From a virus: 42,531 nucleotides of DNA. Location: the IMG/VR virus record IMGVR_UViG_3300027906_000045, positions 1 to 42,531 of that record, one strand, 5' to 3'. The position numbers and the translations under genes are program-made. Positions 23,051 through 32,700 of this stretch are shown one piece after another (positions within the stretch are counted from its first letter, which is position 1; the number at the start of each line of letters is the position of its first letter). The notes beneath the pieces were generated by a model that was not told the origin of the DNA, did not search any database, and worked only from the letters and a program-made list of their open reading frames with translations.

Positions 23051-24295
23051 ATGATTAGAGTATTTGGCGACATAATGTTAGACCGCTGGATAGTGGGAGA
23101 AGCAAATAGAATGTCACCAGAGGCTCCTGTTCCTGTATTACTAGAACAAGAACAAAAATATTCAATAGGAGGAGCAGGCAATTTAGCAGTTAATATTAAA
23201 AGTTTAGGTTCAGAAGTAGAACTTACTACTGTTACTGGACAAGATAAAGAAGGTTATAAGTTACAAGAACTTTTATTAAAGACAGGTTTACAATGTTCAT
23301 TAGCAGGAGATGTTAATGTTACAACAACTAAAACAAGACTAGTTTCAAAAGGTGGACAACATATTGTACGTTGGGATAGAGAAGAACAATACATAGGCGA
23401 AGATGCATTTGATAGATTTACAGTTCATAAAGATGATATTATTTGCATAAGCGATTATAATAAAGGTACTGTTAGAAGAGATACAATAGGAAATTTATTA
23501 GATAAAGGTACAAAAATTTTAGTAGATCCTAAACAAGATGCAAACTTTTATCATGGAGCATACCTTGTTAAACCTAATATGCAAGAGTATGAAGAATGGT
23601 TTGGCAAATGGGATAAAACTACTGCTCTTAGACAAATGCAAAGATTAGATTGGACTTGGTTAGTTGTTACTGATGGAGCCAATGGTATGCACGTATTAAA
23701 CATACTAGATGAATACAAACATTTTAAAGAAGAAGTAAAAGAAGTAGCAGATGTTACAGGTGCAGGAGATACTGTAATGGCAGTTATTGCCTATGGTATT
23801 GATAAAGGTATGGACGTATTTGATTCGTGTAAATTAAGCTGTTATGCGGCGGCTAGAATAGTAGAAAAAAGAGGTGTTGCTATAATACAACAGGACGATT
23901 TGGAACGCAATATCGTATGGACTAATGGGGTGTTTGATATACTGCATACTGGCCATTTAAAGCTACTTAGACACGCACACACGCTTGGAAAACGCCTTGT
24001 GGTGGGCATTAATAGTGATTCCAGTGTAAAACGTTTAAAAGGCGATTTAAGGCCCATAAACGATCAGAATACACGTAAAGAAGCATTGTTAGAATTAGGC
24101 TTTGTAGATGATGTTGTTATATTTGAAGAAGATACACCATATGAAAAAATTAAAGAAATACAACCAGATGTTATAGTAAAGGGCGGTGATTACAAAGTAT
24201 CAGAAGTAGTCGGAAATGATTTAGCCAAGGTAGAGATTTTCCCAACTGTAAAAGGGCATTCAACAACTACAATAATTGAAAGATTAAAATCATGA
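23051..24295 (+). CDS. hldE: HldE-like bifunctional heptose 7-phosphate kinase / heptose 1-phosphate adenylyltransferase
   Basis: The protein has 414 residues and two domains, in the same order as bacterial HldE (E. coli 477). Residues 1 to about 270 are a PfkB/ribokinase-type kinase: 'FGDIMLDRW', 'SPEAPVPVLL', 'SIGGAGNLAVN' and 'DVTGAGD' with catalytic Asp240. Residues about 285-414 are the nucleotidyltransferase: 'WTNGVFDILHTGH' with HTGH at 299-302, 'VVGINSDSSVKRLKG' and 'DVIVKGGDYK'. Together they turn heptose 7-phosphate to the 1,7-bisphosphate and, after dephosphorylation, make ADP-heptose. All key motifs look intact. hldD follows with a 4-bp overlap. No GmhA or GmhB is seen here, so the host must supply those steps. 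Confidence 0.92.
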   Translation: MIRVFGDIMLDRWIVGEANRMSPEAPVPVLLEQEQKYSIGGAGNLAVNIKSLGSEVELTTVTGQDKEGYKLQELLLKTGLQCSLAGDVNVTTTKTRLVSKGGQHIVRWDREEQYIGEDAFDRFTVHKDDIICISDYNKGTVRRDTIGNLLDKGTKILVDPKQDANFYHGAYLVKPNMQEYEEWFGKWDKTTALRQMQRLDWTWLVVTDGANGMHVLNILDEYKHFKEEVKEVADVTGAGDTVMAVIAYGIDKGMDVFDSCKLSCYAAARIVEKRGVAIIQQDDLERNIVWTNGVFDILHTGHLKLLRHAHTLGKRLVVGINSDSSVKRLKGDLRPINDQNTRKEALLELGFVDDVVIFEEDTPYEKIKEIQPDVIVKGGDYKVSEVVGNDLAKVEIFPTVKGHSTTTIIERLKS

Positions 24296-25134
24296 GAGTA
24301 TTAGTAACAGGACATAAAGGATTTATTGGAAGAAACTTATGTGCATACTTGCTACATAGAGGACACCAAGTTGAAGGCTGGGAATGGGAAATAAACAAAG
24401 TTCCAGATCCACAAAACTATGATAGAGTTGTACACCTAGGTGCTTTAAGTAGCACAACAGAACGTGATGTAGAAAAAGTTTTAATGCAGAATTTTGAATT
24501 TAGTCAAAGACTTTTACAACTTTGTGACCAATGTGGAACAACTTTAATATATGCCTCAAGTGCTAGTGTATATGGTAACGAACAAACTCAAAGAAACTTA
24601 AAACAAATTAAAGAAAACGATCCAAAGTATCCAATGAGTCCATATAGTTGGAGCAAATATTTGTTTGATAAACTTGTAATGGAAATACCTGAGTATACAA
24701 TTAATGTACAAGGACTTAGATTCTTTAATGTATATGGACCTGGTGAACAAGATAAAGGCGAACAACAAAGTGTTTTTGGTAAGTTTGAATTACAAGCAAA
24801 GAACTTAAAAGAAATAACTGTATTTGAAAAGAGTGCTTTTATTAGAAGAGATTTTATTTGGGTAGGAGATGTATGTCAAATTATTGAAAAAATGTTTGAT
24901 GTAGATGCTACTGATATTTGGAATGTTGGAACAGGTATTGCTCCATCGTTTATGGATATTGCAGAAGGTTATGCTAAACTTTATGATGCTAAAATTAAAG
25001 AAGTACCATTACCAACACATTTACAAGGCCAATATCAGTATTACACTTGCGCCAATATAGACAAGCTAATTAATAGTATAGGTGAATACAAGTTTAAGAC
25101 TGTACAGGAGTATATAGATGCCAGCAAGACATAG
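24292..25134 (+). CDS. hldD: HldD-like ADP-heptose 6-epimerase (extended SDR)
   Basis: A 280-residue SDR epimerase. The NAD(P)-binding GHKGFIG is at residues 7-13, 'HLGALSSTTERDVEKVLMQN' corresponds to the HldD-specific 'GA.SSTTE' segment, and the active site is Ser/Tyr118/Lys122 ('YSWSK'). 'FFNVYGPGE', 'IRRDFIWVGDV', 'WNVGTGIAPSF' and 'LPTHLQGQYQYYT' match HldD strand by strand. HldD (E. coli 310) converts ADP-D-glycero- to ADP-L-glycero-D-manno-heptose, the LPS core donor. Coupling to hldE (ATGA at 24292-24295) supports the pathway. A different NDP-sugar epimerase is possible but less likely. Confidence 0.87.
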   Translation: MRVLVTGHKGFIGRNLCAYLLHRGHQVEGWEWEINKVPDPQNYDRVVHLGALSSTTERDVEKVLMQNFEFSQRLLQLCDQCGTTLIYASSASVYGNEQTQRNLKQIKENDPKYPMSPYSWSKYLFDKLVMEIPEYTINVQGLRFFNVYGPGEQDKGEQQSVFGKFELQAKNLKEITVFEKSAFIRRDFIWVGDVCQIIEKMFDVDATDIWNVGTGIAPSFMDIAEGYAKLYDAKIKEVPLPTHLQGQYQYYTCANIDKLINSIGEYKFKTVQEYIDASKT

Positions 25135-25534
25135 TGGTAAGGTAGACAAAGGTTGGGGATATGAATTAATTTGGGCAACCAACGACTTGTACTGCGGAAA
25201 GATTTTGGTTTTTGAAAAAGCCGGTTCCAAAATGTCAATGCATTTTCATAAAATAAAAGATGAATCTTGGTTTGTTAATCAAGGTAGTTTTAAATTAAGA
25301 TATATTGATACTGCTAAAGCACAAACAATGGAAGTTGTAATTAAAGCAGGAGACACTTGGAGAAATCCCCCACTTATGCCACATCAACTAGAAGCCATCG
25401 AAGCAGGTAGTTCACTTACTGAAGTAAGCACATCTGATTCAATCGAAGATAATTATAGACTTGCTCCGGGTGATAGTCAAAAGGATCAACCAGATGCAAA
25501 TCTACAAGTCACAACTGAAACACAACCTAAGTAG
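25118..25534 (+). CDS. Single-domain cupin, sugar-isomerase-like
   Basis: A 138-residue cupin. 'KGWGYELIWATND', 'KMSMHFHKIKDESWFVNQGS' and 'PPLMPHQLEAIEAG' give metal ligands His42, His44, Glu49 and His89, the pattern of type II mannose-6-phosphate isomerase-like cupins. The C-terminal 25 residues are charged and probably disordered. It overlaps the end of hldD by 17 bp and itself overlaps the next gene, so it belongs to the heptose operon and probably acts on a sugar phosphate or NDP-sugar. The related cupin fused to a nucleotidyltransferase at 1396-2169 suggests the family is used twice in this phage. Confidence 0.85.
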   Translation: MPARHSGKVDKGWGYELIWATNDLYCGKILVFEKAGSKMSMHFHKIKDESWFVNQGSFKLRYIDTAKAQTMEVVIKAGDTWRNPPLMPHQLEAIEAGSSLTEVSTSDSIEDNYRLAPGDSQKDQPDANLQVTTETQPK

Positions 25535-26180
25535 TTTCGTACATACAAGTAAATTTCTAGCTAATCAAATTGCAAATGAAATTGCTTTACCGAATGGTTT
25601 AGCAAACGTTCCACACCCTAGTTTATGTACTGCTTGTAGCCCACATTATAATTTGTTTACAAGTACTATGCCAGAAGTAGTAGCTTTGTATAAAGACATA
25701 CAAGAATTTTTTAATAAAGAAGTAACGCACGATAGTAGAAAGTTTTATTGGATAGTAGGTTGGTTAAACTATTGGCCACATAAAGGCGAAGTATTAGATT
25801 GGCATGGTCACGATTATGGTGGAGGTGTAGATTGCTTTCATGGTATATATGGTATTAACTGTGAACCAAGTTATGCAGAATATAGAGAAATAGGAACAGA
25901 AGAAATTGTTGAAAAAGTAGAAAATAAAAATAATCAATTACTAATTACACACTCTACTAACATAGAACATAGAATAAGTGACTGGGAAGATAAAGAACCA
26001 CGCATAACGATAGCTTTTAACATACAACCAATGGATACTATGCTACAACATATCCGAACGCCTCAAGTTAATCAGGCAAATAAGGTCGGTCTACAGTTAC
26101 ATCAAGACAACTTAAGAATGAATCAACCTGGTTCTTTTACGCCAGGCGGTAACCCATTAAACTATTACGTGCCACTATAA
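25494..26180 (+). CDS. Putative 2OG-Fe(II) oxygenase
   Basis: A 228-residue protein from the chosen start (MQIYKSQLKH), which has AAGGA 8 nt upstream; a longer frame begins at 25461 without a good site. 'VLDWHGHDYGG' (His104, His106, Asp107), 'LITHSTNIEHRISDW' (His159) and 'EPRITIAFNI' (Arg170) fit the double-stranded beta-helix metal and 2-oxoglutarate sites of marine phage oxygenases. It would hydroxylate or oxidise a sugar, protein or base; the substrate is unknown. It overlaps the cupin gene by 41 bp and the next oxygenase by one base (TAATG at 26180), so it is part of the same run. Confidence 0.68.
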   Translation: MQIYKSQLKHNLSSFVHTSKFLANQIANEIALPNGLANVPHPSLCTACSPHYNLFTSTMPEVVALYKDIQEFFNKEVTHDSRKFYWIVGWLNYWPHKGEVLDWHGHDYGGGVDCFHGIYGINCEPSYAEYREIGTEEIVEKVENKNNQLLITHSTNIEHRISDWEDKEPRITIAFNIQPMDTMLQHIRTPQVNQANKVGLQLHQDNLRMNQPGSFTPGGNPLNYYVPL

Positions 26181-26776
26181 TGAAATACGAAAATATATTC
26201 CCAACTGGTATACTAATACATGATGTACCTAGCAATATTGCAAACGAAGTTGAAGAACTTGTAGTAAGTCGTATAGATCAATTACAAAGACCAGATGACA
26301 ATGCTCCACACGCCACAGATTATTTTGAAAGAGATAAAATTATAGATTTAAAATACGACACACCTAATTTATATTCTGAAATAGATATGTGTGTTAGAGA
26401 TTATCAAAATAAAAATGCAATGAATAGAATAAACGAAGGCTATGGATATAACTATTGGACACAAGATTATAAAGAAGGTGATATACATAGTGAACATCAT
26501 CATAACGTAGGACAAATTAGTGGTGTGTATTATGTTCGTGCTAATGAAAGTGCAGGAGGAATTAGTTTTAGAAATCCAAATCCTTTTACAGAATACGGAC
26601 ATACAATGAGAGATACTGCACCTTATAGTTGGCAAGAATATGTATATAAACCTGTTAAAGGAAGAATACTATTGTTTCCAAGTTACTTGAAACATACAGC
26701 TTTACCTAGTGGAAAAAATTGTGTTAGGAGTGTTATAGCTTTTAACGTTACGTCAGCTTTTCCGCCAACAAAATAA
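26180..26776 (+). CDS. 2OG-Fe(II) oxygenase, phage DSBH type
   Basis: The 198 residues match the putative 2OG-Fe(II) oxygenase family common in cyanophages: 'IHSEHHHNVGQISGVYYVRA' (His106 and His108 as likely ligands), 'GISFRNPN', 'GRILLFPSYLKHTALPSG' (His172) and 'RSVIAFNV' (Arg183 for 2-oxoglutarate). The order and spacing are standard. The substrate is unknown; next to sugar genes it may oxidise a glycan or nucleotide sugar. It ends base-to-base against the oppositely oriented giant tail gene (26776/26777), with no terminator visible between. Confidence 0.85.
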   Translation: MKYENIFPTGILIHDVPSNIANEVEELVVSRIDQLQRPDDNAPHATDYFERDKIIDLKYDTPNLYSEIDMCVRDYQNKNAMNRINEGYGYNYWTQDYKEGDIHSEHHHNVGQISGVYYVRANESAGGISFRNPNPFTEYGHTMRDTAPYSWQEYVYKPVKGRILLFPSYLKHTALPSGKNCVRSVIAFNVTSAFPPTK

Positions 26777-29700
26777 TTACGCCTGAGCTTCACCCCATCT
26801 TAGAATAATGTTCGCTTTAGTATCAGCACCCTCCGCCTTATAAACGTTAATTGCTAATACGTCTGGTCCGTTCGGGAAAGTACCTCGCCCACCTAGTGTG
26901 GTATTAGTTAATTCTTTCAACGTACTTAAATCTAATGAACTTTGTTCACCTGGTGTAGCAATAAATGAAAATACTGTTTCACCTGGTTGTGCGTATGGCG
27001 GTTGTCCAAATAAGAACCCAACAGTATCACCTGCGTTAATTGTTGTGTTCGAAGTCTGTGTAAACGTAATTCTGTAGTAATCTGTTCCACCATAACTTAA
27101 TGGACCTTGTACACCAGAAACGTATGTTCCTCCCGGAAACTTACTATCGTTAACCTCTGTACCTGATATAGCACCAGTCGCCTCCCAACTTGTTTTTGTA
27201 AAGTACAAGTAGTTTGTGCCAGTTAATGAAGCACCTGGGTTAACTGAAACTGTAATAGTTTCACTTGCACTAATTGTAGAAGTGTTTCTATTACTAAATC
27301 TAAATAGTTTAGGATTATAGTTTTCATAGATATCAGTAATAGTAGTACCAGCTGGGAAGTCAGATAATCCTGTATTTGGATTACCAGTTGCTGTAACTGT
27401 TTGACCCGTTGTTACTTCACTACTTACTAGGTTCCATGAAGCATTAGTTATCCAATGCCATTGTGTATTATTTCTATTATATTGTGCAACAACATCGTTT
27501 GTCATCTCTGCAACAATAGTACCATTTCTAGTAACCTGAGTTGCACCTGTTGACCATACAACAGATCCACCCGGGGCTATCTGAGCAAAACTTGGTTGTC
27601 CACCAGCCGCTGATCCTGTTAATGCCGCCCAACCAACGTCACCTGGATCAAGTGGATAGTTTTGTGGATTTAGAATTCCTTCAACAACAATTCCACCTAC
27701 GATCGGATTACCACTTCCGTCACTACCATCTGATGTAATCTCAACACCTTCTAGTAGCAACTGTGCTCTGTTTAATAATTCTCTTTCACCTAAGTCACCC
27801 ACAATAGCATTAGATACACTAGGTGCTAGTCTTAACATAAACACCGTGTTTCTTGTTGAACTAATTGTGTTTGCAGTAGAAGTATATGAAAAGATATAAC
27901 CTCTATCACTATCAAACCCACCGTCTGTTTGGAAAGCTGATCCCCAGTGTGATATAATTGGTGTAATAGTATTACTAATTAATATAACACCAGTACGTGC
28001 TGTGTGCGTTGCGGCAACACCTGCCGTATAAGTTCTTGTTGCTCCTGCGGCAAAGTTTGTTAATGGTGCCGCTCTAGTACAACCAGTTAATGTATCTCCA
28101 GTTATACCTGTGTATTGTATCATTTCGTTATCAATAATAACTGTACCACCATTGTCTGGGAAGAATGAAGCGTCTTCTAATGGTATAGTATTTTGTGCAT
28201 CTGTCATATCAGCCGCTAACTTATCGTTAGGACCTTCGTTTGATACTTCGTAACGTACCGGCATATTACCTGTACGCATAAATGCTTCTGTGTTAACGTT
28301 TGAGTTTCTCATTCTGTGATAGAATATAAAGTTACCATCATCACCTCTAAGCATCCAGTCAATAAAACCAGCTCCGTACCAACTGTACTGTATTCCAATC
28401 ATCTGCATTTTAGATATATCCATAATATATCCTGATGATCCTGAACCATCTAATTTATCTTTGTTAAAGTCTGCTTGTTTAGATTTTTTATCTGAAACTA
28501 AACATAACTTGGCTCCACTTGCTGGAGTTACACCTCTAAAGTCTGGTGTTACGTTCATGTTAGTTTGATCAACTACTTGTGATACAACGTGTGTCATACC
28601 TTTAATAACAATTCTGTCACCAGCTTTAATTTGATCTCTAAATCTTGTTCCTGTACCTGTAACTGCGTTACTGTCTACTGCTAATGATATTGTACCTGAT
28701 AATTGTAATGTTGCAGTTCTTTGAACAGCATTAAAGTTTGATCCATCGTATTCCATAAAGATACCATTCTGATCATCAAACGCACCTGAACGTACAGTTG
28801 CACCGTGCCAGTTAAGTAATGAAACTTGAGCTTTTGCACTTAATACTGGAACTGTTGCTCCTAGTCCTGTTTGTGCAATAACTTTAAATGTTCTTTCACT
28901 AGTAATAGCTGATACTGTATATGGTCCATTATATCCTGGAGTTTCAATACCAATTAATTTAATTTGTCCACCAACTTGTAAACCGTGGTCAACATCATCA
29001 GTTGTAATATTAATAAATGATCCTTGTGCTACTGCATCTGCTTGTACAGTTAATAAGTCATAGGACGGAGCAAATAAGGCACCAGTTGTATACATAATAC
29101 CTTTACCTGATTGGTATCTAATATATTTTTTACTCTGTCTAATTGCCTGTGCACCGTGTTGTGGTCCACCTGTTCCTAACATAACACCACCATCATATGG
29201 TCTGTGTACAAAGAATGAATCTGGTCTTGGATACAATACAGCATTAATGTCGCCAACATCACTAATGGCTCCTGCCGCTCTACACTGATATCTCAGTGAA
29301 GTTGTTGTTGGAACTTGCTGTGCAAAGAACGGACCTTCTAATAATGTATGATTGTTTGTTCCATCATCTGTACTTACTGTAACAATAAATGCATCTCCTG
29401 GAATTAATCCGTGTGCAGTTGTAAATGAAACTTCAACAGTTGCCAATGCCGCAAATTGTATTGTTGTATTTTGTGGAATACCTGATGTTAAACTCTCTGA
29501 CATAGTTACAGTTGAATATGATTTAACAACTGTACCTGCTACTGCTGTACCTGAACTTGAACAAGCAATAATTCCTCCGTCTGTTGCAACTTCAGAAATT
29601 GTAACAACACAATCATTAGTTGGAGTTTGTCCACCTAAACTTGTACCTGCAATTTTAATTTTGTTTCCTACTTGGTAGTTAAGTCCATCGTTATTAACAA

Positions 29701-32700
29701 TAGCAGTTGAATATGCTCCTAAATTTCTTGTAATATTAAACGTAGCATTCATACCACTGTTTTGTAAGTTCTGTCCTGGAATTCCTGTGTAACTTCCTGT
29801 ACCTGAAGGTCCTGTACCTGAACCACTAATAGTTGAAATGTCACCACCTGCACCAACGGCTGTAATATTAATTGTAATATCGTTAGTTGGAGTAACACCA
29901 CCTACTTGGTTACCTTGTATTTTAATATTTTGATCTGTGTAGTAACCAGTACCTGGAGTGTTTACTGCATAACTATATGTTCCACCAGTAATTGTAATAT
30001 CAAATGTTGCTGTAGAACCTGTTAAGTTTGTTGCTTCTCCGTCAAACTGACTTAAATCTTCAACTGTTTTTGTGTCTAAGGCTGTACCTGCTACCGTTAC
30101 AGTTAAAACTTCACCAGTACCTGCGTCAACTGTTGCAACTGTAACTGTACAGTTGTTTGTAACATCAACACCGCCTAATGCACTACCTAGTACAACAAAT
30201 TCTTCACCAACTAGATATCCAGTACCACCTACAGTTACAATAGCACTATAAGCCGTGTCTAATCTTGTAACGTTCATGGCAAAGTTCGCACCACCAACTG
30301 TGTTTGAAGTGTAAGCCGGAGTGGCATAAGTTTCTGTGGCATCTGGTGCTGTACCAGTTATACTAATTGTATTAATTCTTCCTGTTCCACTTACTGCATC
30401 TACTTTTACAATAGCGTCATGTGTTGGACTACTACCACCTAAATTAGTTCCTAAAATTTGTAATCTATCACCAGCCGCATATCCCGCCGTTGCATCTGCG
30501 GCAGTACCTGAAGAGCTAAATGATGTAATACCACCTGAGGCATTTGCACCTGTAACATTAATTGTTAAATCGTTTGCTGGTGAAGTACCACCTAAGTTTG
30601 CTCCTGAAACAATAATAGTGTTACCACTACCATAGTTAGTTCCTACTTCGTTACCTTGTGTAACTGTATAGCTGTTATTGTAATTTACAGTAATGTTAAA
30701 TGAAGCCGCCGCTCCAACTATGTTTTGACCTGATGTTACGTTTGTATAAGTTGCAGAGTTAACTGCTGTACCTGTAACACTAATTGCAGTAATAACACCT
30801 GAACCGTCAACAGTATCAATAGTAATTGTAGCATCGTTGGCCGGACTTGCACCACCTAAGTTTGCACCTGAAATGACACACGTTTCTGTTGCACTATATC
30901 CTGAACCTGGAGCAACAACACTTGCAGTATAAGTTGTTCCAGTAAATTGTACGTTGAATGTAGCATTTGATCCAACACCACTGTAAGTATATGCTGGTTC
31001 ACTAAAAGTACCTTGTGCCGCGGCACCTGTTCCTGATGCATTAAATGATGTAATACCACCACTACCATCAACACCTGTTATTGAAATATCTAAATCTTCT
31101 GCTGGACTTGATCCACCAAAGTTAGTTCCTGGAATTCTAATTAAGTCACCAACAATATAACCTGCGTCGGCGGCGCCTGCGTTTTCTGTAACGTTGTAAG
31201 TATTATTTGTTAATACAACGTCCCAAGCCGCACCAGTACCAACACCACCTTGTGTTACACCTGTTGCATTATTGGCATAAGTTGGATCTTTTAAACTTAC
31301 TGTATAAGCATTGTTTGTATATGTAACATCAAATATTGCACCTAAACCGTTACCGTTCATGTTTTGACCAGCGATGTTACTAAAACTTCCGTTACCGTCA
31401 AATGCTGAACCTGACGAGCTAAATGATGTAATTGATCCGCTTGAATCAACTGAGTTAACAGTAATTCGACAATCGTTAGTTGTAGTTTGTCCACCTAATG
31501 TGTTACCAAGTACAACAATAACATCATCTACTTCATATTGATCACCACCTGTATTATTTTGTGTAACTGTATAGTTTCCACCTGCTCTGTCAATATCCCA
31601 CAATGCACCAAAACCTGTGCTGTTATAGTTTGTTCCTGCAACTGCTGTATATTGTACGTTGTTACCAACGATAGCACTTGTTGTATTACCATCTAAGTTT
31701 ACATCAGTTCCAACAATACTTGATACGTGAACTGCTGTACCATCTCCTCTATCAATGGCCTGTCCTGCTAATACTCCTGTTACATCACTTAATGCAATTT
31801 GGTTAACACCACTTGCATAATCTCCTGCAACTGACCAAGTAGCAATTTCTCCGCCACCACCTGTTACAACTGTAACCTGAGCACCACTTCCAATACCTGT
31901 TCCATCTGTTTTAGTTGCAACTTGGAAAGTTAATGCTGGTGCACCACCGCCTCCTAATGAAGCGTCTAATACTGTGATAGTATCGCCTACTGCGTTATTT
32001 CTACCACCTTTAAAATTTGTTATACTTGTTGCCGCACCTGTACCGTCAATAACAATATCAAATGTACCAACAATTAATTCTGAAGCAATACTATCTGAAC
32101 TACCACTTATTGCTGTGTAAGTTCCTGCTGTTCTACTTGCATTCGCAACACCTATTGTACCTGCTGTTGCAATTTGTCCTGCAACGTTTTGTACCGGAGC
32201 ACCAATCTCTGGTGTGTTTCCAATCCAAGTAACTTTGTCTGAACCATTTGGAGCCGCTAATGGGTTTGTAAATGTACCTGCTGTACCTTGTGATATAATA
32301 CTAAATGTTGGACTACCAATCGCCGCACCAGTATAAAAGTTTGCTTCTCTTAACTGTGTGTAATAAGTTGAAAGTACTTGTCCGTTACTTGTACCAACTT
32401 TTGATTTAGCAAAAAATGTAAATGTATTTGCAGTAGGAACAGTTGAAATTATAAACGAACCTTCTGCTCTACTTGCCCCTTGAATACTATTTTCAAGAGC
32501 TTTAATTGTAATAGGTGTACCTGCTACAATACCATGAGCACCAACTGTTGTTACTGTAATTAAACTTTGACCAACACCACCTGTACCTGTTGAAGCATCA
32601 GTTACAACTGAAGCAACTTCTTTATCAGTACCTGGTACTTCGTAAATACTTGGATAACCTCTTTGCATAGCAATCGCTTGCCACTTCGTAGGCTGTAGAC

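Noticed and set aside
25461-25493. Upstream start for the first 2OG oxygenase
   Set aside because: There is no ribosome binding site, and the ATG at 25494 has AAGGA at proper spacing.
29352-30635. Plus-strand open frames of about 100 codons inside the giant tail gene
   Set aside because: They recur in step with the repeat units, lack start signals and lie antisense to a clear coding frame, so they are shadows.
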